A stretch of 64,000 nt of DNA from Rhineura floridana (GCF_030035675.1 NC_084499.1:15156610-15220609); one strand, 5' to 3'. Counted from the stretch's first letter, positions 34,155-45,229 are shown. Program-made: numbers and translations. The notes: generated by a model not told the origin, from the sequence alone.

Positions 34155-34330
34155 TTTATTATTATTATTAATAAAATTTGTATTCCGCCTTTCCACCAAA
34201 TGGCACTCAGGGCGGTTAACAATAATAATACAAATATAATATAATACAGTAGAACAGCAGTAAGAGAAAGACAAGACAGGTAAAGCATCGATACAATCAA
34301 GAAAAGCACCAGTCCACATCAATTTTAACT
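34155..34330 (-). repeat. L2/CR1-clade LINE tail, antisense
   Basis: Starts with TTA repeats, then ttgtattccgcctttccacc and ctcagggcggttaac. Confidence 0.55.
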
Positions 34331-34429
34331 GATGTTGCGGGGGTTGCCTCCCCCCCCCGGGAGACATCAAGTGGCACCCTCCAAGCCTCTGTATCCGGAC
34401 CATGGCCCTCTCCTCAGCCTATGCCCCTC

Positions 34430-35004
34430 ATCGTAAGAACGTCAGAAGAGGCTGGATGCTGGATCAGGCCAGTGGTCCATCTAGGCCGGCATCCTGTTCT
34501 CACAGTGGCCAACCAGATGCCCCAATGGGAAGCCTGCAAGCAGGACCTGAGCACAAGAGTGGTCTCCCCTCTTGTGGTGCCCAGCAACTGATATGCGCAA
34601 GCGAGCTGCCTCTGACCAGTGGTGTCACTAGGGTTGGTGTCATCCGGTGAGGCCCGCACCCACCGCACCGCCCTAGTGACGCCCCTGAGGGAGCGCGCAC
34701 GTGAGATGGAGGGAGGCAGGAGAGAAACAGCGTGCGGGAGCGAGCTGTGAGGGAGTGCTAAGGAGCCAGTCTGTGAGGCGGCAGGGTGGGTGCTGAGGGA
34801 AGAGGGCAGTCGCCGTGCTCACTCCTGATCTCTCTCTCTCTCCTCCTTGGCCGCGCCTGCCGCTTCCCGGCGGCGGTGCCTAGGGCGGGGGGCAGCTCTG
34901 GGTGTCACCCCTGTCTTGTGCACAAGACCGCACCGCACCCACCGCACCACCCTAGTGACGCCCCTACCTCTGACCATGCAGACAGAACATGGCCATCATG
35001 GCTA
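34430..35004 (-). repeat. CR1 3' region, antisense, split by a hAT element
   Basis: 34430-34616 (ggatcaggccagtggtccat, gccaaccagatgccccaatg) continues at 34975-35004 (gaacatggccatcatggcta). The gap is the 350-base element at 34617-34966. Confidence 0.75.
34617..34966. mobile_element. hAT MITE with GC-rich interior, inserted in CR1
   Basis: Ends cagtggtgtcactaggg and the inverse of taggggcgtcactaggg. Exact 8-base duplication cctctgac at 34609-34616 and 34967-34974. The interior is unusually GC- and CpG-rich for the window. No coding frame of interest. Confidence 0.9.
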
Positions 35005-35271
35005 GCAGCAACATTTTTTTGCAAGCAATTTATCCTAATCATAATGCATTTTTTGTATGTCACTGCCATCACTATATTCATTTTGCGCACGCTTCCTGCA
35101 ATTCTATACACTTTTGTAAAGGTTGCTTGGCTGGGAAATTGCCTTGCAAAATTCGAATGTGCCAGTTTGGAAGAACGGCCGTGTTTCAGTTCTCATATTG
35201 TTACGGAAAGTGCGAATTTGATCCATTTGGCTTCACGTGTGATCTGAATGAAATTTCATCCCCACCCTAGC
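35005..35271. mobile_element. Ac-type hAT MITE fragment
   Basis: Family blocks gcaaaattcgaatgtgcc and aacggccgtgtttcagttct, ending catccccaccctag. Joined directly to the CR1 fragment on its left. Confidence 0.55.
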
Positions 35272-36424
35272 GTAGAAGCTAGCCTACTGTACAAAAAGTA
35301 ACATTTAGGCTTGTTGCTCTGTTCAAAGAAGGGGCAGCAAAGTATGTTGTCTGGGGAGAGTTCTAGGGGCCAGAGAGAGAGGCCTGGGGGCCCACATTTG
35401 ACTCCTTGTCCTGAGGTTCCCTCCCCTGATGTAGAGTGACATAATCGGTATAACACCTGCCCCCTTAAACCAGCAAAGTTCTTTAAATGGGGGGGGAGGT
35501 GCAGAGATGGAGGATTCCAAATTTGGAATCACCTCCTCCCTTCCGATGCCCCTCAAAGCCCTTGGCTCATGACAGGATTAAACTGGAGAAGTGCCCGTAT
35601 TGAGCTGTTACTTACAGAAACATTAAACCCGAGTGCAAGCCACTGCAAATAAAATAAATGTGGAAATACTGTCGCCTTGTGGTCAAATTGCGGCATAACA
35701 CTAAAAGCAAACATCAGCACACTGAACGCTGCTTGTCTTATCAGCTGGCCCTTACCTTTCCCTAAGGCTCTAAGAAACCGACTCCTTCTTGGATGGGACC
35801 AGGGATTCATCTAACCCAGTTTGACCAGACCAGGTGAATATAGCCTAGCTTCATGGTTCCTAGCTCACAAGCAGGACATAAAAGACAATAGCACTGCCAT
35901 TCCCAATCCACCAGGAACTGGCACTCGAAGATAGACTGCCTTGGAACTCGGAGGTTCCATTTAACGTCAGGGGGAGTTGCCGTCAGTGGACCTAGATCCT
36001 CCACAAATGTGTCTTAATGCCCCTTTTTACAAGCCATCTAAGCCAGTGGCCATCACCGTGACTTGCGCACTGGCTTCATTTCACAGGGCAAGAGCCCTTT
36101 GGCTTGCGCCTAAGGCTTGCACTCTCTGCCCAGGCGTGCCGTGGAGGCTCAGTGAGGAGCCACAGGTGGAAACAGAACAGCACTCTTTCCCCAGCAGATA
36201 AGACTCTAGCCTCTAAGAACTTGTGACAGTGAGTTCCCTTTTCTTTGTAACCGGATGAAAGTTGCTTTTCCCATGAAAGCAATCCCCTGGGAATTAAGCC
36301 GTTACATGTCCCTTTTACTCTACCATGGTGAGCAGAAAAAGGGAAAAAAATCCTCTGCACCACCAAGTAAAGGATTCATTTTTTGGAAAAGGATTTCCTG
36401 CCCAACGGCTACCTCCTTAAACAG
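35272..36424. other. Last intron of MVB12B; no exon seen
   Basis: 35340-35425 is a DNA-transposon remnant (gcctgggggcccacatttga) and 35990-36060 is a CR1 scrap. 35440-35980 is repeat-poor and unclassified. Confidence 0.4.
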
Positions 36425-36860
36425 AGAATCACAGGGTTGGATGCTGTACACCGCCCTGGGAGCTTATTGCTATAGGGCGGTCTAAAAATGTAATAAAATA
36501 AATAAAATAAATAAATAAAATAAATTGGAAGGGGCCCATAAGGCCATCGAGTCCAACCCCCTGCTCAAGCAGGAATCCAACTTCAAGCATCCCCAACAGG
36601 AGGCTGTCCAGCTGCCTTTTGGACACCTCCAGTGTTGGAGAGCCCACCATCTCCCGAAGTCATTGGTCCCATTTTTCCTGATGTGCAGTCGAAATCTGGC
36701 TTCTTGCAACTTGAGCCCATTATTCCGTGTCTTGCACTTTGGGACGATCGAGAAGAGATCCCAGCCCCCCTCTGTGCGACAACCTTTCAAGTCCTTGAAG
36801 AGTGCTGTCATATCTCCCCTCCATAACGCCCACCTTCTTGGCTGTCTCTGCGAAACCTAA
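36425..36860 (-). repeat. CR1 3' end, antisense, split by a short LINE tail
   Basis: Follows the CR1 antisense consensus order: agagaatcacagggttgga, then ggaaggggcccataaggcca, gagtccaaccccctgctcaa and atatctcccctccataacgc. 36441-36528 inside it is a different tail (ctgtacaccgccctgggagc then an AAAT-rich run). Confidence 0.75.
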
Positions 36861-37025
36861 AATGCCTTAGCACCTACATTTCCACCCCTCTTCCTCTTCC
36901 AGAGTCTATCCCTCACCCATTTTTTTTTTTTAACTGGATGGCAAAATTTTGTGTTTCTGAACAGATGCGGTTGCTTTTGGACGCGGCTTGACACAGAGGG
37001 ACAGACGGTTGGTTCACCTAGCTTG

Positions 37026-37491
37026 GCCCCTGCGACCTCAGGACTGGGGAACCTGTGGCTCTCCGGATGTTGTGGGGCTCCCATCGTTCCGGATCACAAG
37101 CTGCGCTGGCTGGGGCTGCTGGGAGGCCAGCAACATCTGGGACGGCCACAGGCTCCCCAACCCTGTTCTACACTGACTGGCAGCAACTCCCAAAGGTTTC
37201 AGACCGGAGTCTTTCTCAACCCTCTCTGGGGATGCTGCAAAGTGAAGTGGGGGCCCTTTTGTGAGCCAAGCAGATGATCTACCACTGAGCTACAGTGCTC
37301 CCCTAAGAGAAAACTAAGAAGCCGCCTTATACCGACCCACGCCACCTCACTCAGTGCTGTCTGCACTGACTGGAAGCGGCACTCCAGGCTTTCGAACAGG
37401 GGGCATTCCCAGCCCTACCTAGAGATGCCGAGGACCGAACCTGGGGCATTTCGCATGCAACGCAGGTGCCGTACCACTGAGCTAGAGCCCT
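37026..37491. repeat. Foldback MITE and two antisense SINEs
   Basis: 37026-37152 is a foldback (gactggggaacctgtggctc). 37162-37303 and 37314-37491 are tRNA-derived SINEs, antisense; the second is near full length. Confidence 0.7.
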
Positions 37492-37639
37492 CCTTTGATT
37501 GATAAGTTATTTTAAAGGGAGGAAGAGAGAGAGGGGCTGGCCGGCCATTGATTTAATCCTCTGGCTCTCTGTGCTTAGCTGAAAAAAATGCATTGAGCTG
37601 CTTTTCCTCATATCTGTCCCTCCTTATTTCTCTTGCGCT

Positions 37640-37830
37640 GATGGCTATGCTCTCCCTCCACAGTCAAGAGGCAGGATGCTTCTGAACACCAGTTGCTGGA
37701 AACCGCAGGAGGGAGAGAGTGCTCTTGCGCTTGGGCTCTGCTGGAGGGCTTCCCATTGGGGCATCTGGTTGGCTGCTGTGAGAACAGGCCACTGTACTAG
37801 ACAGGCCACTGGCCTGAGCCAGCAGGACTC
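37640..37830 (+). repeat. CR1 3' region, sense
   Basis: gcttctgaacaccagttgct, gggcatctggttggctgctg and actggcctgagccagcagga in consensus order. Confidence 0.7.
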
Positions 37831-37859
37831 TTTTCAGGCTTGGCTCAGTTGTTTCCTTC

Positions 37860-38460
37860 CAAGACTGTCTTCTTCTTCTTCTTGGTGATCACTCGTGACC
37901 GAGTAAGATTGTCTTCCAGAATATAGTCTTTAACAATGGATCCGTCTGAATCTGTATCCACCGCCGATGTACCAGACCATGACTAGGGGCTTCTGGATTT
38001 CACAGTCCTGCCCCCGTCACCATTTGCCAATTGCCATGGGACTTTTGTTATGGAAGACGCCTGTGCGTGAATTTGTTTTACGTGGGGAGATCAGTGCACC
38101 ACGATCAACACACAATCTTGACAGAAAAAGGCTTTGATCCAATGGTATGGATACCATGATGATTGGAAGTCCTTTATCTGCTGCAGCCTTCATCCGCCTT
38201 CACAGCCATTGTAGCGTACATATTGTTATCCTCCGCCTGTTCTGCCGTTGAGGACTTTCTTGGATCGTTCTTTGTCTGGTTCCTCTCCCTTGACCTTACC
38301 GCCATGGGTGACCCTGCTGGCAGCACATGTCTCCTGACGGCATCGCTCACAGGGTTCATTGGAACACGCAAGCCCACTCACCACTGCAAGGTGACGATCC
38401 AGCGAGGCGTCCAAGACTGTAAGGTCCCTGGGGCAGGGAACTGCCTTTTCCATTGAGAGC
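37860..38460. repeat. Unclassified sequence starting with a CTT run
   Basis: After (ctt)n at 37869-37885 comes ggtgatcactcgtgaccgag. Frames exist on both strands (97 codons at 38163-38456 plus; 75 at 38226-38453 minus). This may be the 3' region of a LINE family I cannot name. No exon signals. Confidence 0.3.
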
Positions 38461-38479
38461 GCTCCGTATCTGGGTAGAA

Positions 38480-38790
38480 AACCTCAGGCGCCGGGGCCAA
38501 ATGCGGCCCTCCATCCCTCTCTAGGTGGCCCTCAGCACTGTCCCCAGGCCACGCCCCTCCCTGGCCTTGCTTTGCAACCTCCTGGAGTAGTTTCGCCTGC
38601 CTAGCATGTGTCCTTGCACTCTGTTCATGCCTCTTCCTCGTCTGGCGTCTAAGAGCGCACATAGAAACTAGCCTGCCGTGCACGGCTAAAAGCCACATCC
38701 ATTATTCCACCCGCTTTTGCTTCTGGCTCCACCCACCACTAACATATGGCCCCCAAAAGGTTGTCCAGAAGGGAATGCGGTCCCTGAGTT
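38480..38790. mobile_element. Probable hAT fragment (ggccaaatgcggccctcc type)
   Basis: Begins cgccggggccaaatgcggcc and ends aaggttgtccagaagggaat. Similar blocks at 43770 and 44545. Confidence 0.4.
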
Positions 38791-38869
38791 GAAAAAAAGA
38801 TTCTGTTCTGTATAACACTCAGTACAACAGTCAGGAAAACCAGAGCTATTTTGATTTCATATCTTACAA

Positions 38870-39365
38870 GGATGGCCTGCCTTTCCCTCCAAGGAACTCA
38901 AGGTGGGGCACATGGTTATCCTGCTCACCCCTTTTCCCCCACAACAACTCTGTGAGGCAGGCAAGCTTGAGATGCAATGACTTGTGCCCAATGTTACACC
39001 CAGTGAGCTACTTCATGGCCGAGTGAGGATTTGAACCAAGTCCCGTCACTCTAACCACTGTGCCACATTTGCACAGTGGTTAGAGTGTTGGACTATGACC
39101 TGGGAGACCAGAGTTCAAATCCCCACACAGCCATGAAGCTCACTGGGTAACCTTGGGCCAGTCACTGCCTCTCAGCCTCAGAGGAAGGCAATGGTAAACC
39201 CCCTCTGAATACTGCTTACCATGAAAACCCCATTCATAGGGTTGCCATGAGTCGGAATCAACTTATTATTTATTTATTTATTAATTCAATTTATATACCG
39301 CCCCATAGCCGAAGCTCTCTGGGCGGTTTACAACAGGTAACTTGAAGGCAGTCCATTTCCATTTT
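38870..39365. repeat. Two Sauria-type SINEs head to head, the second split by a LINE tail
   Basis: 38870-39062 is antisense with an L2-like tail (cacaacaactctgtgaggca). 39070-39365 is sense with an RTE-like tail. The heads meet as ctaaccactgtgcc and gcacagtggttag. The second is interrupted at about 39264-39340 by an antisense LINE tail (ataccgccccatagccgaag), flanked by aactt on both sides. Confidence 0.75.
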
Positions 39366-40321
39366 GTGCAAAGAAAGCCCGTTCTCTGGTGTCACCCTCT
39401 GGGCCTCCCTCGGTTGACGACCTCAGATGATGATCTTGGGGTTTGGGCAGATTCACAGGGGAAAGAGTTGATTCCTCCCCCCCCCCCCAAAAAACCCCAA
39501 CTCTCCCTCAAAATGGGCCCAATTCTGTACTTAGAATCCATCTTCCACGGTGAACGTCAAGATGCTGTCGAAGGTGCTGGTTGCTAATTGGCTACCGGGC
39601 TAAGTGCAAAATGGTGGTCTTGGTTTAAAAAGCCCTTTACAGCTCGGGACTGGGGTACTTAAAAGATCATCTCACCTCTTACATATACCCAGCCGATCAG
39701 AGGGGCCAAAATGGCAGCCACTAAGATGAAATGGCCACAGATGGTGTGTTTGTGTGTGCGTAAGTCAGAAGCAGGGAACCTGATGTGGCTGGTGTGCCAG
39801 CTCCTTATCTCCCCTACCCCTCACGGGCAAAAATGGAAAGGTGGGCGGGGCTGCCCACTTGTCAATCACCTGATGTCACAATGAAGTCAGCCAATGATTG
39901 TCGAGACGTCAAAGCACCACACCGGGCTCGCAAAGAGCCCTGAGCGGTGCTTCAAAGCGCAGCTGATCAGCCGTGCCAACATCACCACCTCACAGCTGAA
40001 TAAGCAGTGACTTCAAAACCACTTCCTTCTGCAGGGATCGGCTGCACGAGCAAGTTCCCCACGGCGAACTCATCCCATCTCTCCCTCCCCCTCCGCTGAC
40101 GTTACATACGAAGCCACGCGTGGACGTCACATATGGCCTCACGGGGTAAAATTGGGGTCTGAACTGGCGAGGCAAAGGTTCTCCACTCCTGGTGTAAAGT
40201 TGACCCCTCACTCTGAAATTGCTCCCCCTAAAAAAAGGCCTGAAATGCCTCCATTTTGTCACCTGGAAATGGGCCGGCAAAATGGACTGCACCGCTGCAG
40301 CTCTGCCCCAGTTATACGTGT
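39366..40321. other. Last intron of MVB12B; no exon seen
   Basis: A C run at 39477-39488. The minus frame of 129 codons at 39990-40379 has no recognised domain. 39860-40140 is comparatively GC-rich and repeat-free. Confidence 0.35.
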
Positions 40322-40615
40322 ACTGCCAGTGGCAGCTGGTGCCCATCAGGACTGGTAGGGCGGAAGGCAGGGAGCCCAACAGTAGGTGCAGCTACAGCCA
40401 ACGGCAGGCGGGGCCAACTCGCTCTAGGTTTGCCCCCATCCTCCTCTTCCCTGATGAGTTCTACAAGGGACAACACTGAGACTAAGGAGGAGGTGGAAGC
40501 CGATAGGCAGAGCCACCCCCTGGAGTGGTCGTATGTCAGAAGGCAAGTGGATTCAGAGGAATCAAGACTGAGGTTAGGTGGGGCACTGCCTCATTTGCCC
40601 TAATGGACCACTATG
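40322..40615. mobile_element. DNA transposon, cagtggcggctgg family, both ends present
   Basis: Starts cagtggcagctggtgcccat; the other end reads ctcatttgccctaatggacc. The most complete copy in the window. No clear target duplication. Confidence 0.55.
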
Positions 40616-40635
40616 TGCTATCATTAACACAATGA

Positions 40636-41060
40636 ACATAGGAACAGAGGAAAGCTGCCGTATACTGTCCATATAACACAGTATTCACTACACTGACTGG
40701 CAGCAGCTCTCCAGGATTTCACGCAGGGAGTATCTCCCAGCCCTACCTGGAGATGCCGGGGATTGAACTTGGGACCTTCTGTATGGAAGGCAGATGCTCT
40801 GCCACCGAGCTACAGCCCTTTCCCAATGGGTTAGATCCAGGCTAAAATGTAAATGGACTGCCTGCAAGTCAATCCCGACTTATGGCGACCCTACAACTAG
40901 GGTTTTCATGGTAAGCGGTGTTCAGAGGGGGTTTGCCATTGCCTTCCTCTGAGGCTGAGAGGCAGTGACTGGCCCAAGGTCACCCAGTGAGCTTCATGGC
41001 TGTGTGGGGATTCGAACCCTGGTCTCCCCGGTCGTACTCCAACAGCTTAACCACTACAGT
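40636..41060 (-). repeat. tRNA-derived SINE and Sauria-type SINE, both antisense
   Basis: 40636-40822 is a full tRNA-derived SINE (gagatgccggggattgaact). 40848-41060 is a full Sauria-type SINE with RTE-like tail (cccgacttatggcgacccta) and head inverse (cagcttaaccactacag). Confidence 0.85.
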
Positions 41061-41259
41061 TTGTGGAAATCAGGACCCGCTGAAATCCACCAGGCCGTTT
41101 AGTAATGGCTCGGTTCTGATTGATTTCAACGGCACTGAAATTATTACACATGAAACCCCAAAGACATTCCTGTCTTTTCTTTTTGTAGAGAAACACTTCA
41201 CCACACCCTCAATTGCAATTTGATAAAGCCTCCAGGGACCAGAAAATAAATACTCAGGG

Positions 41260-41460
41260 AGCGTGGGGAAGATTTCCAGCCCCGGGATCACTAATTGGCT
41301 ATCCCTGCTTGACAGTAACATAATGCCACACACCATTTCATTTTGGTGTGAAAGTTCACACGCCTCTCCCATTTCCTTCCCTCCTCTTGCAATCATTAAC
41401 GCCACCACTAGATGGCACTGTCTGACCGTAAGAGAGCCATGTTGGATTTGCTTATTTTCA
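41260..41460. promoter_or_regulatory. Repeat-free island with a CTCF motif
   Basis: Contains gatcactaattggctatccc, tttggtgtgaaagttcaca and the CTCF core at 41405-41417. No repeat or exon. Plausible conserved regulatory or boundary DNA in the last intron. Confidence 0.4.
41405..41417 (+). promoter_or_regulatory. CTCF core motif
   Basis: ccactagatggca fits the published core CCASYAGRKGGCR at all 13 positions. Flanking bases agree less clearly. Occupancy cannot be read from sequence. Confidence 0.5.
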
Positions 41461-41779
41461 TTTTTTCACCAACCCCTGGTTATCTTGAATCCTAAAGGCT
41501 GGGGAAAGTTCAAAAAAGAAAGAGAAGCCATTTCGGCCTTATCCAAGGCCCAAGGTTGCTTGCTGCCTAGGTAACTGGGAAACAGGTGCCGCGTGGCTGG
41601 AAAATGGATAAGAACTCCAGCTTAGTGAAATAAGTTGCCCAAGAAGTGATGTGCAGGCACCCATCTCCCTCTTCTTTTAAAAAAAAATAAAATAAAATAA
41701 AGTGGCATGAAGGAGAGCTTTGCCGTTGAGGATGCTTCCTAAAGGCATCTTTTAAAAAGAAAAGCAAAATTGGCACCCA

Positions 41780-42010
41780 CATCTTCATTAATTTTATGTC
41801 AATGTCACGATGTCGCGGCGCGCATAAAGGGCCTGCAGCGAAAGCAGCAGTGAGCGCCATTTTTCAAAGATGCGAGCACATAAAGATGTCAGCTCAAACT
41901 GTTTACTAATTAACACTTAAAAAGGCACAAATTAGATATGCGTGGGTAAGAGCAATTATAATCAAGACGAATTTCTCCAGTCATTTGGGATTGGGGGGGG
42001 GGAAGAAGAG
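41780..42010. promoter_or_regulatory. AT-rich repeat-free island
   Basis: Has ctgtttactaattaacactt, acaaattagatatgcgtggg and caattataatcaagac, homeodomain-like cores. Ends at a G run (41993-42001). No coding potential. Confidence 0.35.
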
Positions 42011-42481
42011 AGAATCACCAAAAGTCCCAAGCTGAATCACTGGAACCAACTTTTTTTTTTAAAAAACCAAAATAGCCCTGAATTCCTGCCAGTTAGCAAA
42101 TAAGTTCCTTGAAAGAGCATTCCTTGTGACTGTGCTCTGGAGCAGAGGCTGCTAAAAAAAGGGAGGGGGGACAAGGGTGGGAGAAAAACTAAGCTGGACA
42201 ATCCAAATGAATGTTAAGCCCCAAAAATGCAGTCGAAGAGATTTTGTGGGGATGGTGAAATTAAGCAGACGTGGCGAACACCTCCCTCAAGAGACTGATT
42301 GGATCTTAAAATGTTTGCAATGGTTCATTAGAGCAGGGGTTCCCAAACTATGGTCCGTGAGCTTCATTCCAGGTGGCCTGCACCATGTCGGCATTAAATC
42401 TTCATATTAGTTTTTTTAAATTGCTTTTCTAATTCCTTATAGTGCATGTTATTGTGTGGCTATGTGAATTCTATGCAGCAA

Positions 42482-42820
42482 TTGTATTTTATTTATTTAT
42501 TAGATTTATACCCCGCCCTTCCTCCCAGCAGCAGCCCAGGGCAGCAAACAAAATCACTAAAAACACTTGAAAACATCACAAAAACAGACTTTAAAATATA
42601 TCAAAACCAAAACGTCTTTAAAAACATTTTTTAAAAACGCTTAAAAAACATCTTTTTAAAAAGAAAGAAAAGGTTTAAAAACATCTTAAAAAGCAATTCC
42701 AACACAGACGCAGACTGGGATAAGGTCTCAACTTAAAAGGCTTGTTGAAAGACAAAGGTCTTCAGCAGGTGCTGAAAAAATAACGGAGACGGCGCCTGTC
42801 TAATCTTTAATGGGAGGGAG
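42482..42820 (-). repeat. L2/CR1-clade LINE 3' end, antisense
   Basis: gatttataccccgcccttcc, gcagcccagggcagcaaac, then A-rich sequence and the inverse of the ORF end (aggtcttcagcaggtgctga). Confidence 0.65.
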
Positions 42821-42987
42821 GGCTCTTGGCTGTTCTTGATGAGGCTAGTGGGAGTTGTCGTTCAGCGACATCCAGAGGGCCAAAGGGTCCCCACACCTGT
42901 CCTAGAGTCTTCAGTTCGAGACCCCAAGCCAGTTGGAGGTTAGTCCATTAGTGCAAATAGGGCACTGCCGCACTAAGCTGAAAATGT

Positions 42988-43372
42988 GTGTGTGTTATGT
43001 GCCTTCAAGTCAATTATGACCTATGGCCACCCTATGAATCAGCAACCTCCAGCTGCATCTGTCGTGAACCACCCTGTTCAGATCTTGTAAGTTCAGGTCT
43101 GCGGCTTCCTTTATGGAATCAATCCATCTCTGGTTTGGCCTTCCTCTTTTTCTACTCCCTTCTGTTTTTCCCAACATTGCTGTCTTTTCTAATGAATCAT
43201 GGCTTCTCATGATGTGTCCAAAGTACGATAACCTCAGTTTCGTCATTTTAGCTTCTACTGATAGTTGTGGTTTAATTTGTTCTAACACCCAATTCTTGGT
43301 CTTTCTCGCGGTCCATGGTACATGCAAAGCTCTCCTCTGACACCACATTTCAAGTGAGTCTAACATTTAAGT
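42988..43372 (-). repeat. RTE/Bov-B-like LINE 3' end with ORF C-terminus
   Basis: The 118-codon minus frame at 43010-43366 reads LRLSYFGHIMRSHDSLEKT, then MLGKTEGSRKRGRPNQRWID. This is the C-terminal region typical of RTE-clade LINEs. Its final bases (ataattgacttgaaggcaca) resemble the tails of the Sauria and 5S SINEs, making it a likely mobilising partner. 5'-truncated. Confidence 0.85.
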
Positions 43373-43602
43373 GTTATAATAATAGTCTTGTGCTGTGATG
43401 GGCGCTGTACGATTTCTCATTGTGTAGAACTTGCATTCCACCGAAGTTGCTGATACAGATGGAAGAAGGAATTTAAAAACATACATTTCAATGGCTACAA
43501 CCGACAGAGCAATAATTTAGTCGTCCGCCAAGACCGCCAGCAATTTTCCAGTGGTCCATGGAGGGAAAAAAAGTTTGGGAACCACTGAATTAGAACAAAG
43601 GG

Positions 43603-43990
43603 CTGGATCCAACAAAGGTAACCTCAGAGCAGGCCCACTGAGAGCAATAAGCCTACATTAGTCATGCCTGTTCATTTCAATGAGTCTACTCTGAGGAGAA
43701 CTTACACTGCATACAACCCATCGGCAAGTGCCTTATATCGAGTCAAGCCTCCAGCGGTCCATCTTCCAGTGTTGTCTACACAAGGGATGGCTGAATGTGG
43801 CCCTCCAGGCTTCGCTATCTGGCCCTCAGGACTCTTCCCAGGCAATGCCCCATTCTGTTGATTATGCCCCCTCAACAACCCTGCTTTGCCTAGTCCTCGA
43901 GTGCCTTTGGCTGGCTGGGATGTGCCCTGGAACTGAGATCATGCTTTACGCTTGCCTGGATGGAGAGATGTGCATCGATGCAGTCTTTTA
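43603..43990. repeat. Second foldback family, SINE scrap, hAT fragment
   Basis: 43603-43722 is a foldback (tcagagcaggcccactgaga). 43725-43775 is a SINE 3' scrap. 43776-43990 has gaatgtggccctccaggctt of a hAT-like family. Confidence 0.5.
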
Positions 43991-44345
43991 CCATTACAAA
44001 TATCAACACCTGTTGCTCGCCCACTCTTGCCTTTCAATAATAATAAAAAATATTCCCCTGAGAAGTTGGGAGGAGTGGCTGAATTAGATTTCCAGAGCTC
44101 CGAAGGCAGGATTTCGTACTAACCCACCACTACCTCGCAACTAAATTACACAGAGTGAGAAAAAGGATGCACATTCCCGTCCATTTACAGAACGGTGCAG
44201 CCTGCAAAGGTGGCAGAATTTGGGATACAGTGGCGCAGAATTTCAAAGCACAGGACCCACGAGGCCCAGCAAAGCGGAGAAATCAGCGCCCAGCTGCAGA
44301 AATCACAAAGGCCCTGGGGGCGACAAGGTTCCAGAAGGGACTTAC

Positions 44346-44405
44346 CTCCTTTTCTATTTCCGCCAAGGATTTGATAGTGATGCCTAGAAGGTCCACCGGC
44401 TGCAT
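44346..44405 (-). CDS. MVB12B: MVB12B penultimate coding exon
   Basis: Exactly 60 bases, 20 codons, on the minus strand, from acceptor ttggcatttctttgcag to donor gtaagt (44345-44340). It reads MQPVDLLGITIKSLAEIEKE, starting and ending on codon boundaries. From memory the human stretch is MQPFDLLGITIKSLAEIEKE, so only one residue differs. This is the heart of the UMA domain, which anchors MVB12B to the ESCRT-I core. The exon keeps frame whether included or skipped (a multiple of three), so skipping would remove the UMA core without a frameshift. Flanking intron sequence is not repetitive. Confidence 0.95.
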
Positions 44406-44544
44406 CTGCAAAGAAATGCCAAAAAACATTCAATTACGAGGAACCTGCGGCCCCTTCCAGACGTCACTGGGCTACAACGGCAGGGGGGGGGGAGAGCAGA
44501 GCTGGCTTTGCACATTGCAAAGTGGGTCAAGGCACACACATTAC

Positions 44545-44960
44545 CATCTTAAGCAGAGGTGTCCCAGGGCCAAACGCAGCCCTCCAGGCCTCTCTGCCTG
44601 GCCCTCGGAACCTTCCCCAGCCCACCCCAACCCTTCACCAACCCTGGCTGGAATGTGTGCTTGAACTCTGATTGTGCCTCTTGCCTGGACGGAGGAGAGA
44701 GAATAAATTTGTGTAGATGTCCCAACTGCAGCGGTGGCCAAACCTTCCCCCCGCGGACCACTTAAAAATTGTCGATGGTCTCGGCAGACCACTTAATAAT
44801 TTTCCTGGCTGTTGCAGCAATTGTGCTATTCTGCTGTACGTATCTTCTAATGGCTTCTTTTATTGCTTCTGTAAGGGACGTTTTGTTCTGCATTTCAATA
44901 GAACTCAGATTGTAATATAGTAAAATCCAAAATAAGGAAAGAGCCAATATAAGTACAATT
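44545..44960. mobile_element. hAT fragments
   Basis: 44545-44715 has gcagaggtgtcccagggccaaa and ccctccaggcctctctgcc. 44740-44960 resembles the 3' part of the hAT element at 42334 (gcagaccacttaataatttt, ggctgttgcagcaattgtgc). Confidence 0.5.
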
Positions 44961-45054
44961 AAAACTCAAGGTGAACGTATAAAGCAATGGACCTCCTGTC
45001 TTCAAGCACGTGGGGCCCTCGGAATGTTGTCCCAAAGGGAGTGCCTTGCCATCA

Positions 45055-45132
45055 GATAGAGAGATAGATATTCCTTGCCGTTAGATAGATATTCCTTGCC
45101 ATTAGATCGATCAATCGATCGATCAATCAATC
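45055..45132. repeat. Compound GATA/GATC microsatellite
   Basis: agatagagagatagatattc units, a duplicated atattccttgcc segment, then gatcgatcaatcgatcgatc. Confidence 0.85.
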
Positions 45133-45158
45133 ATGCCTCTCACTTGTCTGGAGGGAGG

Positions 45159-45178
45159 ACCACTTACCCCTTCAGAAG
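45159..45178 (-). other. 20-base copy of the MVB12B exon donor region
   Basis: On the minus strand this reads cttctgaaggggtaagtggt, identical to the end of the exon at 47227-47282 plus its donor (47218-47237). I see no good acceptor just upstream, so it is not called as an exon. Confidence 0.5.
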
Positions 45179-45229
45179 TGGACGTGGAAACGAGCCAAAG
45201 ATAATGTTTATATCCAGTTTTGCCTCCGA

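Larger units (their letters stand above)
42334..43587. mobile_element. hAT element containing other repeats
   Basis: Ends caggggttcccaaactatgg and the inverse of agtttgggaaccactg, typical hAT termini. Flanks cattagag and aattagaa match at 6 of 8. The interior is filled by later insertions: LINE tail 42482-42820, half a foldback near 42835-42900, and an RTE LINE 42988-43372. Confidence 0.75.
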
